A stretch of DNA of 40,607 bases, from assembly GCA_945859865.1 (NCBI GenBank), contig CAMAOY010000007.1, positions 1 to 40,607 of the forward strand. Reading direction: 5' to 3'. Made by a program: the position numbers and the translations under genes. Below, piece by piece: positions 28,136-37,492 of this stretch; the first letter of the stretch is position 1; each line of letters opens with the position of its first letter. The DNA is from Phenylobacterium deserti (GTDB lineage: Bacteria; Pseudomonadota; Alphaproteobacteria; Caulobacterales; Caulobacteraceae). Below the pieces are notes generated by a model that did no database searches, was not told the DNA's origin, and saw only the letters and a list, made by a program, of their open reading frames with translations.

Positions 28136-29080
28136 ATGAGTCTTGCCTTTCTGTTTCCGGGCCAGGGCAGCCAGGCCGTCGGTATGGGTACCGACCTTGC
28201 CGCCGCCTTTGCTTCGGCCCGGGAGGTCTTCGAGGAGGTCGACGAGGCCCTTGGCCAGAAGCTCTCCACCCTGATGCGGGAGGGGCCCGAGGATCAACTC
28301 ACCCTGACAGAGAATGCTCAGCCCGCCCTCATGGCCGTCAGTCTTGCGGTGATGCGGACCCTGGAGCGCGAATTCGGAATAGGCATTGACCGCGCCGCCT
28401 TCGTGGCCGGTCACTCCCTTGGCGAGTACTCGGCCCTCTGCGCGGCGGGCGCACTTTCCCTTCCCGACACGGCGCGTCTCCTGAGGCTCCGCGGCCAGGC
28501 CATGCAAAGAGCGGTGCCAGTGGGCGAAGGCGCCATGGCCTCCCTCATCGGCCCCAAGAGCGACCTGGCCCTTGCCGAGGCTGCTGCCGCCGCCGGCTCG
28601 GTGGTCGGCGTGTGCGTCGTGGCAAACGATAACAATGCCGGAAACGTCGTGATCTCCGGCGCGAAGGCCGCAGTGGACCTGGCCATCGAGAAGGCCAAGG
28701 AACTCGGGGCCCGCGCCATTCCGCTCAATGTCTCGGCGCCCTTCCACTGTCCCCTGATGCAGCCGGCAGCAGACGAGATGGCCGCTGCCCTGGCCGCTGC
28801 CTCCATCCAGGCCCCCCGGGCTCCAGTGGTGGCCAATGTCACCGCCCGTCCCACCCTCGACCCCGAAGTGATCCGCAGGCTCCTGGTCGAGCAGGTCACA
28901 GGCCGCGTGCGCTGGCGCGAAAGCCTGATCTGGCTGGCGGGTGAGGGCGGGGTGGCCCGCTTCGCCGAGGCCGGTACCGGTAAGGTCCTGACCGGCATGG
29001 CCAAGCGCATCGCACCTGACGCCGAGGCCACGGCCCTCAATGCCCCGGCCGATCTCGAAGCCTTCGCCGCCAGCCTCTGA
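28136..29080 (+). CDS. fabD: Malonyl-CoA-ACP transacylase
   Basis: FLFPGQGSQAVGMG, VAGHSLGEYSALCAAGAL, NVSAPFHCPLM. Confidence 0.97.
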   Translation: MSLAFLFPGQGSQAVGMGTDLAAAFASAREVFEEVDEALGQKLSTLMREGPEDQLTLTENAQPALMAVSLAVMRTLEREFGIGIDRAAFVAGHSLGEYSALCAAGALSLPDTARLLRLRGQAMQRAVPVGEGAMASLIGPKSDLALAEAAAAAGSVVGVCVVANDNNAGNVVISGAKAAVDLAIEKAKELGARAIPLNVSAPFHCPLMQPAADEMAAALAAASIQAPRAPVVANVTARPTLDPEVIRRLLVEQVTGRVRWRESLIWLAGEGGVARFAEAGTGKVLTGMAKRIAPDAEATALNAPADLEAFAASL

Positions 29081-29091
29081 GGAGATCCTGC

Positions 29092-29829
29092 ATGTTCGAC
29101 CTGACCGGCAAGGCCGCCCTTGTCACCGGGGCCACCGGTGGCATTGGCGCCGAGATCGCCCGGGCCCTTCACGGCGCTGGCGCCCATGTCGTGTTGTCCG
29201 GAACCCGCGAGGCTGTCCTTGCGGACCTGGCGACAGAGCTCGGCGGACGGACCAGCATCGTCCCGGCGAATCTTTCCGACTCCGCTGCGGTGGACAGTCT
29301 GATCGGCCTGGCCGAGGCCGCCGCAGGACAGGTCGACATTTTGGTGGCGAATGCCGGCATTACCCGCGACGGGCTTCTCTTGCGGATGAAGGATGACGAC
29401 TGGGAGCAGGTCCTGAAGGTTAACCTCGAGAGCTATTTCCGCCTGTCCCGGGCCGCCCTGAGGGGCATGATGAAGCGGCGATTCGGCCGGATCATCGGAA
29501 TCACCTCGGTGGTCGGCGTCATGGGCAATCCGGGCCAGGCCAACTATGCGGCCTCCAAGGCGGGCATGATCGGATTTTCCAAGTCGCTGGCGCAGGAGGT
29601 GGCGACCCGCGGCGTGACCGTGAACTGTGTCGCGCCGGGCTTCATCGAGAGCCCGATGACCGACGCCCTGAATGCGGCCCAGAAGGCTCAGATCCTCGCC
29701 ACCATCCCTAACGGCCGGCTCGGCTCCGGCGGCGATGTGGCGGCCGCCTGCGTCTATCTGGCCAGTGACGAGGCTGCATATATGACCGGGCAGACCCTTC
29801 ATGTGAATGGCGGCATGGCCATGATCTGA
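29092..29829 (+). CDS. fabG: 3-oxoacyl-ACP reductase
   Basis: ALVTGATGGIGAEIARALHGAG, NAGITRDGLLLRM, NYAASKAGMIGFSKSLAQE. Confidence 0.97.
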   Translation: MFDLTGKAALVTGATGGIGAEIARALHGAGAHVVLSGTREAVLADLATELGGRTSIVPANLSDSAAVDSLIGLAEAAAGQVDILVANAGITRDGLLLRMKDDDWEQVLKVNLESYFRLSRAALRGMMKRRFGRIIGITSVVGVMGNPGQANYAASKAGMIGFSKSLAQEVATRGVTVNCVAPGFIESPMTDALNAAQKAQILATIPNGRLGSGGDVAAACVYLASDEAAYMTGQTLHVNGGMAMI

Positions 29830-29967
29830 CCCGCTGGCCTGATCGGGGGGAGCATGCTACCAAACTCTCGAACGGTGAGGCCCCGGGTCTCGAAACTGGG
29901 TCCGGGATCGGTTGACATCACGTCGCTGGTCGCGGAATGAACACTTGAACAACAGGGACCCAAACGT

Positions 29968-30207
29968 ATGTCCGATATCCTTGAACGCGTCCGTAAGATC
30001 GTCATCGAGCACCTCGACGCCGATCCTGAGAAGGTTACCGAGAAGGCCAGTTTCATCGACGACCTGGGTGCCGACAGCCTCGACAACGTTGAGCTGGTCA
30101 TGGCCTTCGAAGAAGAATTTGACATCGAGATTCCTGACGACGCTGCCGAGCATATCCAGACGGTGGGCGATGCGGTGAAGTTCATCGGAGAGCGTCTGGG
30201 CGGCTGA
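29968..30207 (+). CDS. acpP: Acyl carrier protein
   Basis: [21 protein letters not shown] phosphopantetheine site. Confidence 0.98.
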   Translation: MSDILERVRKIVIEHLDADPEKVTEKASFIDDLGADSLDNVELVMAFEEEFDIEIPDDAAEHIQTVGDAVKFIGERLGG

Positions 30208-30283
30208 TGCCTCCAGGACGTCGAGGATCTGACCGCCGCGTCCCTTCGCTGTGACGCGGCGGTTTGCATTTGCGGAGGGCTCC

Positions 30284-31567
30284 ATGCGTCGCGTCGTGAT
30301 TACTGGAATTGGTCTTCTGACCCCGTTGGGGCAGGGAACAGAGATCACCTGGAAGGCGATCCTCGCCGGCAAGTCAGGCGCAGGGCGGATCACGACCTTC
30401 GATCCCGAAGGCTACGCCTGCCAGGTGGCCTGCGAGGTTCCGCGCGTGGACGGCCGCGGTGGCGGCGCCCCGGATGTGGAGGGCACTTTTGATCCTGATG
30501 CCACCCTTTCGCCCAAGGACCAGCGTCGGGTCGACGATTTCATCCTCTACGCGATCGCCGCGGCCGACGAAGCCGTTGCGGACTCTGGCTGGAAGCCCCA
30601 GACCCAGGAGGATTTCGAGCGCACCGGCGTGATCATTGGCTCGGGCATAGGCGGCCTGGCCAGGATTGCCGAAACCGCCATTGAACTTCACGAGAAGGGT
30701 CCGCGCCGGGTCAGCCCCTTCTTCATCCCCTCGGCCCTGATCAATCTCGCCTCGGGCCATGTCTCGATCCGCCACGGCTTCAAGGGCCCGAATCACTCGG
30801 TGGTGACGGCCTGTGCCACCGGCGCCCACGCCATCGGCGACGCCGTCCGAATGATCCGTTACGGCGACGCAGATGTCATGGTCGCCGGCGGCGCCGAGGC
30901 CTCGATCTGCCCGATCGGAGTGGCGGGATTCATCGCCTGCCGGGCCATGTCCACCGGCTTCAACGACACCCCTGAGAAGGCCAGCAGACCCTACGACAAG
31001 GACCGTGACGGCTTCGTCATGGGCGAGGGCGCTGGCGTCCTGGTCGTAGAGGAATATGAGCACGCCCGCGCCCGCGGCGCGAAGATCTACGCCGAGGTCG
31101 CCGGCTACGGAATGGCTGGAGACGCCTATCACATCACCGCCCCGGCCGAGGACGGCGACGGAGGCTTCCGAGCCATGCGCGCGGCCGTTCGCGACGCCGG
31201 TATAGAGCCCTCCGAGATCGACTACATCAACGCCCATGGAACCTCGACGCCCCTGGGCGACGAGATCGAGCTGGGAGCTGTGACCCGTCTCCTTGGAGAC
31301 GCCGCCGCCCGCGCCACCATGAGTTCGACCAAGGCGGCCACTGGCCATCTCCTGGGCGCGGCCGGGGCCATTGAGGCCGCCTTTGCCTGCCTTGCCATCC
31401 GCGATCAGGTCGCCCCGCCGACCCTCAACCTCGACAATCCCTCGGTGCACACCTTGGTGGACCTCGTCCCCCACAAGGCCAAGCCGATGAAGATTGATAT
31501 CGCGTTGTCCAACAGCTTTGGTTTTGGCGGGACCAACGCGTCGCTCGTCCTCAAGAAGGTCCCGTGA
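30284..31567 (+). CDS. fabF: Beta-ketoacyl-ACP synthase II
   Basis: MRRVVITGIGLLTPLG, VTACATGAHAIGDA, NAHGTSTPLGD, NSFGFGGTNASLVLKK. Confidence 0.97.
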   Translation: MRRVVITGIGLLTPLGQGTEITWKAILAGKSGAGRITTFDPEGYACQVACEVPRVDGRGGGAPDVEGTFDPDATLSPKDQRRVDDFILYAIAAADEAVADSGWKPQTQEDFERTGVIIGSGIGGLARIAETAIELHEKGPRRVSPFFIPSALINLASGHVSIRHGFKGPNHSVVTACATGAHAIGDAVRMIRYGDADVMVAGGAEASICPIGVAGFIACRAMSTGFNDTPEKASRPYDKDRDGFVMGEGAGVLVVEEYEHARARGAKIYAEVAGYGMAGDAYHITAPAEDGDGGFRAMRAAVRDAGIEPSEIDYINAHGTSTPLGDEIELGAVTRLLGDAAARATMSSTKAATGHLLGAAGAIEAAFACLAIRDQVAPPTLNLDNPSVHTLVDLVPHKAKPMKIDIALSNSFGFGGTNASLVLKKVP

Positions 31568-32556
31568 GAACAGGGCCCCGCCCGGGACGCTGGCGGGGTT
31601 TCGCCGGGGTCGGGCTCCTGTTGGCTGGCCTGTTCCTCGCAGCCTACCTGAACCTCGGCCCCGGGCCCATGGCCCGTGCGGGGGCCTCGACCCTGGTCTT
31701 CCTGCCGAGAGGGTCCGGTGTCTCCGAGGTGTCCCGGGTGCTGAAATCCTCCGGGGTCATCCGCTCGCAGCTTCTCTTCCAGGTCCTTGCACGCGTTACG
31801 GGTGCAGGGCGGTCCCTGAAGGCGGGAGAATACGACATCCCCAGCCGGGCACCGGTCCTTTCGATTCTTTCAGATCTCGAGGCCGGACGGACCCTGCACC
31901 GCAGCGTCACCCTGGCAGAGGGGCGGACGTCGGCCATGATCGTTCGGCAGCTGCAGAACACGGAATGGCTGTCCGGGGACCTCGAGGTTCCTGAAGAGGG
32001 CGTCCTGCTTCCGGAAACCTACCGTGCAGACCGAGGTGCCAGTCGCCAGTCCCTGGTCGACCGGATGCGTTCTGATCAGCAGGCGCTTCTCGACCGACTG
32101 TGGGCGGCGCGCCAGCCGGGCCTGCCCTTCAATTCGCCTAAAGAGGCGGTGATCCTGGCCTCCATCGTCGAGAAGGAGACCGGACAGGCGGACGAGCGCA
32201 GGCGGGTCGCCGGGGTCTTCATAAACCGGCTCCGGATGGGCATGCGCCTACAGAGCGATCCCACCGTGATCTACGCCGTCAGCCGGGGCGAGCCCCTGGG
32301 CCGGGGCCTGAGGGCATCGGAGCTCCTGAGCCGAAGCCCCTGGAACACGTATGCCTATTCCGGCCTACCGCCGACGCCCATCGCCAATCCGGGCAAGGCC
32401 TCCCTGGAGGCCGTTCTGGACCCTATCCAGACGCAGGATCTCTACTTCGTGGCGGATGGCAGTGGAGGGCATGTCTTTGTCCGTACCCTTGCCGAGCATA
32501 ATGCGAATGTCGCGCGCTGGCGCGAGATCGAGCGCGCACGGGCGGGAGGCGGCTGA
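31564..32556 (+). CDS. mltG: Endolytic transglycosylase MltG
   Basis: YceG-like: ASIVEKETGQADERRRVAGVFINRLRMGMRLQSDPTVIYA, PWNTYAYSGLPPTPIANPGKASLEAVLDP; 4-bp overlap with fabF. Confidence 0.95.
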   Translation: MRTGPRPGRWRGFAGVGLLLAGLFLAAYLNLGPGPMARAGASTLVFLPRGSGVSEVSRVLKSSGVIRSQLLFQVLARVTGAGRSLKAGEYDIPSRAPVLSILSDLEAGRTLHRSVTLAEGRTSAMIVRQLQNTEWLSGDLEVPEEGVLLPETYRADRGASRQSLVDRMRSDQQALLDRLWAARQPGLPFNSPKEAVILASIVEKETGQADERRRVAGVFINRLRMGMRLQSDPTVIYAVSRGEPLGRGLRASELLSRSPWNTYAYSGLPPTPIANPGKASLEAVLDPIQTQDLYFVADGSGGHVFVRTLAEHNANVARWREIERARAGGG

Positions 32557-33443
32557 TGGCAACGCTCAGTGGAATGACCGGTTTCGGGCGCACAGAGGGC
32601 GCATCTGGCGGCTGGTCCTGGGCTGTGGAGGCCCGGTCCGTCAACGGGCGCGGCCTGGATGTGCGGTTTCGTGGACCCCCGGGCTTTGATGCCCTTGAGC
32701 GTTTGACCCGGGAGGCGGCCCAGGCCCGTTTCCAGAGGGGACAGGTCTCCGTCACGGTGAGCGCCCGCCGGATTGAGGCCGGTGCCCCCGTGCGGGTCAA
32801 TGTCGATCTGGCCCGGCGGCTGCTCGAGGCCGGTGAGCCCTGGATCGCCGAGGGGCGGGTGCTCCGGCCCTCCCTGGACGGCCTTCTCGGCCTTCGTGGC
32901 GTGCTTGAGGGCGAGCCGGTGGAGGAGGATCCCCTGGCCCTCCAGGACGTCGGGGCGAAGCTGGGCGAGGCGGTGGTGTCTGCCCTAGACGCCCTGGTTT
33001 CCGCCCGCCGGGAAGAGGGGCTTCAGTTGTCCGGCGTCCTTACGGGGCATCTCGACGCGGTGGAGTCCCGGGTTCGCCGGGCATCGGACCTGGCCGGGCC
33101 CCAGGTTGAGTTCATCCGGACGCGGTTTGCGCGTCGTCTCTCCGAGATCGCCGGGGAGGGTCCGGATATTGCCGAGCGGGCCTTCCTTGAGGCGGCCGCC
33201 CTGGCGGTCAAGGCGGACGTCCAGGAGGAACTCGACCGTCTTGAAGGTCATCTGGCGAGTGCCAGGACACTGCTTGCCGACGGCCTGGGAGTCGGTCGGC
33301 GGTTAGATTTTTTGACACAGGAATTCATGAGGGAAGCCAATACCTTATGTTCGAAAGCTGCAGTCCCGGAACTGACCCGGGTGGGTCTGGACCTCAAGGC
33401 GGTGATCGATCAATTTCGAGAGCAGGTCCAGAATGTCGAGTGA
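32556..33443 (+). CDS. YicC family endoribonuclease-like protein
   Basis: MTGFGRTEG...WAVEARSVNGRGLDVRFRGP; C-terminal RRLDFLTQEFMREANTLCSKA; adjacent to gmk. Confidence 0.95.
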   Translation: MATLSGMTGFGRTEGASGGWSWAVEARSVNGRGLDVRFRGPPGFDALERLTREAAQARFQRGQVSVTVSARRIEAGAPVRVNVDLARRLLEAGEPWIAEGRVLRPSLDGLLGLRGVLEGEPVEEDPLALQDVGAKLGEAVVSALDALVSARREEGLQLSGVLTGHLDAVESRVRRASDLAGPQVEFIRTRFARRLSEIAGEGPDIAERAFLEAAALAVKADVQEELDRLEGHLASARTLLADGLGVGRRLDFLTQEFMREANTLCSKAAVPELTRVGLDLKAVIDQFREQVQNVE

Positions 33444-34125
33444 GATTGGAATGGGGGGAACTTCCATGACTTCGACGGAATTCGCCCGCCCCTGGGAAGT
33501 TCAGAGGCGGGGGCTCCTGCTGTTGATCTCCAGCCCTTCGGGCGCTGGCAAGACCTCCCTGTCCCGGCGCCTGGTGTCGGACCATGACGACCTGGTCCTG
33601 TCGATTTCCGCCACCACCCGGGCGCCGCGTCCCGGGGAAGCCGAGGGCCGCGAGTATTATTTCGTCTCTCCGGAGCGGTTCGACGAGATGGTGGCGGGCG
33701 GCCATCTGCTGGAATGGGCCCACGTCCATGACCACCGCTACGGCACCCCCCGGGCACCCGTGGAGGCGGCCCTGGCCGAGGGCCGGGACGTATTATTCGA
33801 CATCGACTGGCAGGGCGCGGCCCAGATCCACAAGGTCCTGCCAGAGGACAGTGTCAGGGTCTTCGTCCTGCCGCCCTCCTGGGCCGACCTCGCCCGCCGG
33901 CTCCATGCCCGGGCTCAGGACGCAGAGGCGGTGATCCAGCAGCGCCTGGAGCACGGGCGCGAAGAGATCACCCACTGGGGCGATTACGACTATGTCATCG
34001 TGAACAAGAACTTCGACCGGGCCTTTGCCGACCTCGGCCACATCTACCGGGCCGAGCGCATGAAACCCTCGCGCAATCCCTGGCTTCCGGACTTCGTCCG
34101 GCGGCTGGGTTCGGAATCCTCCTGA
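33433..34125 (+). CDS. gmk: Guanylate kinase
   Basis: LLLISSPSGAGKTSLSRRL, SISATTRAPRPGEAEGREYYFVS, LFDIDWQGAAQI. Exact start among three Met codons uncertain. Confidence 0.96.
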   Translation: MSSEIGMGGTSMTSTEFARPWEVQRRGLLLLISSPSGAGKTSLSRRLVSDHDDLVLSISATTRAPRPGEAEGREYYFVSPERFDEMVAGGHLLEWAHVHDHRYGTPRAPVEAALAEGRDVLFDIDWQGAAQIHKVLPEDSVRVFVLPPSWADLARRLHARAQDAEAVIQQRLEHGREEITHWGDYDYVIVNKNFDRAFADLGHIYRAERMKPSRNPWLPDFVRRLGSESS

Positions 34126-34139
34126 CCCCGGAGCGTCAC

Positions 34140-35141
34140 ATGAAGACCCGCAAGCTTGGCCCATTCGAGGTCTCGGAAATCGGACTGGGCTGCATGAGCC
34201 TGTCCCACGCCTATGGCCCGCCGCCGCCCCGGGCCCAGGCCGAGGCTGTCCTTCTGGGCGCCCTCGACGCCGGATGCACCTTCTTCGACACCGCTGCGGT
34301 CTATGGGCTCGGCCATAACGAGCGACTGGTCGGGGAGGTCCTGGGACCGCACCGGGACCGCTTCGTCCTGGCGTCGAAGTGCGGCCTCTCCAGGGGCGAG
34401 CAGCGGGAGTTGAACGGGCGTCCGGAGGTCCTGAAAGCGACCTGCGAGGAGAGCCTTCAGCGTCTGGGTGTTGACGTGATCGACCTCTATTACCTGCATC
34501 GCTGGGACCGCCGGGTACCGATCGAGGAGAGTGTCGGGGGCCTATCCGACCTCGTGGCGCAGGGTAAGATCCGCTCGATTGGCCTCTCTGAGGTGTCTGC
34601 AGGCACCCTGCGTCGCGCCCATGGGGTGCACCCCATTGCGGCCCTTCAGACCGAATATTCGCCATGGACGCGCAATCCCGAGATCGCCGTGCTCGACGCC
34701 TGCCGGGAACTCGGCGTCGCCTTCGTGGCCTTCAGCCCCGTAGGGCGGGGCTTCCTTGCGGGTGGCGTTCGGGAACTCTCGGGCCTGGACGCGGGCGACT
34801 TCCGGGTGGGCATGCCGCGCTTCCAGGGCGAGGCCTTCCTCAGGAACCTCGACCTCCTGGGCCGGTTCGAGGCCATTGCGCACCAGGCGGGGTGCACGCC
34901 AGCGCAGCTCTGCCTGGCCTGGCTACTCCAGAAGGACCCGACCCTCATCCCCATCCCGGGGACGACAAGCCCGGATCACATGCGCGAGGACATGGCCGCC
35001 TCGGGCGTCAACCTGTCGGATGAAGTCATGGCGCGGGTCGAGGCCACGGTGAACGCCTCGACAGTTTCCGGGCCCCGGTATGCGCCGGCCATGCAGGCCA
35101 GCGTCGATACCGAGCGGCTTCCGGGAGAGGCTGTGGGCTGA
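34140..35141 (+). CDS. Aldo/keto reductase
   Basis: MKTRKLGPFEVSEIGLGCMSLS, FFDTAAVYGLGHNERLVGEVL, DVIDLYYLHRWDRRVPIEESVGGLSDLVAQGKIRSIGLSEVS. Confidence 0.95.
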   Translation: MKTRKLGPFEVSEIGLGCMSLSHAYGPPPPRAQAEAVLLGALDAGCTFFDTAAVYGLGHNERLVGEVLGPHRDRFVLASKCGLSRGEQRELNGRPEVLKATCEESLQRLGVDVIDLYYLHRWDRRVPIEESVGGLSDLVAQGKIRSIGLSEVSAGTLRRAHGVHPIAALQTEYSPWTRNPEIAVLDACRELGVAFVAFSPVGRGFLAGGVRELSGLDAGDFRVGMPRFQGEAFLRNLDLLGRFEAIAHQAGCTPAQLCLAWLLQKDPTLIPIPGTTSPDHMREDMAASGVNLSDEVMARVEATVNASTVSGPRYAPAMQASVDTERLPGEAVG

Positions 35142-35155
35142 GGCGCCACACCCAC

Positions 35156-35190
35156 AAAGAAGAAGGGCCGCCCCGGGGGACGGCCCTTCC
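35156..35190. terminator. Bidirectional terminator hairpin between convergent genes
   Basis: AAGGGCCG-CCCC/GGGG-a-CGGCCCTT stem (35163-35188); the minus strand is followed by TTCTTCTTTG. Confidence 0.7.
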
Positions 35191-35234
35191 GAATGCAGTC
35201 TGGAACGGCTGGATCCCAGCCGTTGCAGCCTGAC

Positions 35235-35570
35235 TTACTTCTTTTCAGCCATGGCGGCGTCGGCGGCATCCTTGGCGGCGCCAACGACTTCCTTGGCGGC
35301 GCCAGCGGCGGCGGCAGGAGCAGCAACAGCGGCGGCTGCGGCGCCCTCGGCCATGGCACCAGCGGCGGCCGGAGCGGCGGCGGCGGCGTCAGCAGCCGTG
35401 GCAGCGGCGTCGGTTGCCGTGGCGGCAGCGTCGGTCGCCATGCCGGCGGCGTCGGTCGCGGTGGCGGCGGCGGCGTCAGCGGCGGCGGCCGGGGCTTCGG
35501 CGGGCTTGCTGCAAGCGGCGAGCGACGCCACGGCGGCCATGACGGCCACAGTCAGAGCAATCTTCTTCAT
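35235..35570 (-). CDS. Small Ala-rich lipoprotein
   Basis: Signal peptide with lipobox MKKIALTVAVMAAVASLAAC; then almost only A/T/D/G/P with imperfect ATDAAATATDAAA repeats ending AAMAEKK; terminator downstream. Confidence 0.7.
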   Translation of the reverse strand: MKKIALTVAVMAAVASLAACSKPAEAPAAAADAAAATATDAAGMATDAAATATDAAATAADAAAAAPAAAGAMAEGAAAAAVAAPAAAAGAAKEVVGAAKDAADAAMAEKK

Positions 35571-35668
35571 TGGAACTCTCCCGAGATGTCCTAGCGGACG
35601 CCCGGCACCACGATGGCATCGGAATCACCCCAGGGACGGATAGACCCTAGGCCCGACATTCTCTCTGA

Positions 35669-36490
35669 TCAAGCTTTCGTGAGAAGGACGTCTGCGAGAG
35701 CCAGGAAGCCGGGAAGGGACAAGGTTTCCGGTCGTGATGACGGATCCACCCCCGCCGCCCTGCACAGGTCCTCGCCGCCAAGGGACTTGAGCCCCGAACG
35801 CAGCATCTTTCGTCTCTGACCGAAGGCGGCGGCGGTGACGGCCTGAAGCGCATCAAGGCGTTCGCCGCCGATGCCGTCGTCCCGCGGAGCCAGGTGAACG
35901 ACCGCGGACGCTACCTTCGGGGGTGGGGTGAAGGCCCGCGCCGGGACCTCCAGCACGATCCGTCGGTCGGTGACGGCCGCTGCGAGGACGGACAGCCGGC
36001 CATAGGCCTCGGCCCCGGGGTCCGCGACGATCCGGTCGGCGACCTCCTTCTGGAACATCAGGGTCAGGGAAGCCGGTCGGAAAGGTCCGGTCAGCCACTT
36101 TATGAGCAATGCGGTCCCGACGTTGTAGGGAAGGTTCGAGACGATCTGGGCGGCATGGCCTCCGGCAAGCTGGCGCTCGTCCACCCGCAGGGCGTCGGCA
36201 AGGATCACCTCGAGTTGGCCCGGAAAGGCGGCACTGAGGTCCTCGAGCAGGGGCGCAAACCGGGCGTCGCGTTCGATGGCGATGACCTGGGCCCCGGTCT
36301 CCAGGAGGGCCTGTGTCAGGCCCCCGGGCCCCGGTCCCACTTCGATGACAAGGCTGCCGGGTCCGCATCCCGACAGCCGGGCGATCTTTCGGGTGACGTT
36401 CAGGTCGAGGAGGAAGTGCTGGCCCAGCCCCTTGTTTGCCAGGAGCCCATGGGCGGCGAGCCGGTCGGAGAGACGCTCGGAAAGGGTCAC
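35669..36490 (-). CDS. rsmA: 16S rRNA (adenine1518-N6/adenine1519-N6)-dimethyltransferase
   Basis: KGLGQHFLLDLNVTRKI, VIEVGPGPGGLTQALLETGAQVIAIERD, NLPYNVGTALLIKWL. GTG at 36490 overlaps pdxA stop by 4 bp. Confidence 0.96.
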   Translation of the reverse strand: MTLSERLSDRLAAHGLLANKGLGQHFLLDLNVTRKIARLSGCGPGSLVIEVGPGPGGLTQALLETGAQVIAIERDARFAPLLEDLSAAFPGQLEVILADALRVDERQLAGGHAAQIVSNLPYNVGTALLIKWLTGPFRPASLTLMFQKEVADRIVADPGAEAYGRLSVLAAAVTDRRIVLEVPARAFTPPPKVASAVVHLAPRDDGIGGERLDALQAVTAAAFGQRRKMLRSGLKSLGGEDLCRAAGVDPSSRPETLSLPGFLALADVLLTKA

Positions 36491-37482
36491 TTGGCGCGCC
36501 GGTCCGCGATGGCGGCTGCACACTTCAGGGCGGCGATGAAGCTGTCCGGGCGGGCCAGTCCCTTGCCGGCGATGTCGAAGGCGGTTCCATGGTCGGGCGA
36601 GGTCCTGACGATGGGCAGGCCCAAGGTGATGTTCACCCCGCCCCAGAAGTCGAGCATCTTTACCGGGATCAGGGCCTGGTCATGATACATGCAGACAATC
36701 GCATCGAAGCGTTCCCGCATCCCTGCAGCGAACAGGCTGTCGGCGGGCAGGGGGCCGGTTACGTCCATGCCCTCCGCCCGGAGCACATCGACTGCGGGGC
36801 GTATCAGATCGATTTCTTCCCGCCCGATTTCACCCGACTCGCCAGCATGGGGGTTCAGCCCGGCGATGGCGAGACGAGGGTGGGCGCAGCCGAAGTCCCG
36901 TGCCAGGGCCTGTTCAGTGACACGGATCGTCCGCAGCAGGCCCTCGAAGGTCAGGGCCGCCGCGACGCCGGAGATCGGCAGGTGGATGGTCGCCAGGGTC
37001 ACGCGGAGATCGGCCGCCGCCAGCATCATGACCGGCCCCCTTTCGCCGGCGAACGGCGCGTCCGCTGTCAGTTCGCCAAGGAATTCGGTGTGCCCGGGAT
37101 GTCGGAACCCGGCGGCCTTCAGGACGGCTTTTGAAACAGGGGCCGTGACCAGGGCGGCAGCCTCCCCGGAGAGGCAGGCCTGGGTTGCCTCGGTGATCCA
37201 GCGGGTCACGGCGTGCGCGCACCCCGGATCGGGATGACCCGGCCGGACGGGGCCTGCAAGCGGGGTCCCCAGGACGGGGATCGCCTCGGGGAAGACGCCT
37301 GCGGCCGCCTCCAGCCTGTCCAGGGTGACGACGGGCGCGCCTGCGGCCCTGAGGACCGTGGGGTCCCCGAACACGGCAAAGGGCGCATCGGCTTCTGTCC
37401 GGCGGCGCCAGGCTTCCGCGATGATCTCCGGGCCAATGCCTGCGGGATCGCCCAGGGTGACGGCAAGGGGCGTGGCCGGCAT
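36487..37482 (-). CDS. pdxA: 4-hydroxythreonine-4-phosphate dehydrogenase
   Basis: LAVTLGDPAGIGPEI, GHTEFLGELT, GLNPHAGESGEIGREE, YHDQALIPVKML. Confidence 0.97.
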   Translation of the reverse strand: MPATPLAVTLGDPAGIGPEIIAEAWRRRTEADAPFAVFGDPTVLRAAGAPVVTLDRLEAAAGVFPEAIPVLGTPLAGPVRPGHPDPGCAHAVTRWITEATQACLSGEAAALVTAPVSKAVLKAAGFRHPGHTEFLGELTADAPFAGERGPVMMLAAADLRVTLATIHLPISGVAAALTFEGLLRTIRVTEQALARDFGCAHPRLAIAGLNPHAGESGEIGREEIDLIRPAVDVLRAEGMDVTGPLPADSLFAAGMRERFDAIVCMYHDQALIPVKMLDFWGGVNITLGLPIVRTSPDHGTAFDIAGKGLARPDSFIAALKCAAAIADRRAK

Positions 37483-37492
37483 GCCGGCGCGC

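Noticed and set aside
35080-35643. Plus-strand Ala/Gly-rich ORFs (35080-35643, 35193-35594) over the lipoprotein gene
   Set aside because: Repetitive GCN/GGC codons read as A/G/S-rich in several frames; only the minus frame has a signal peptide, lipobox and terminator.
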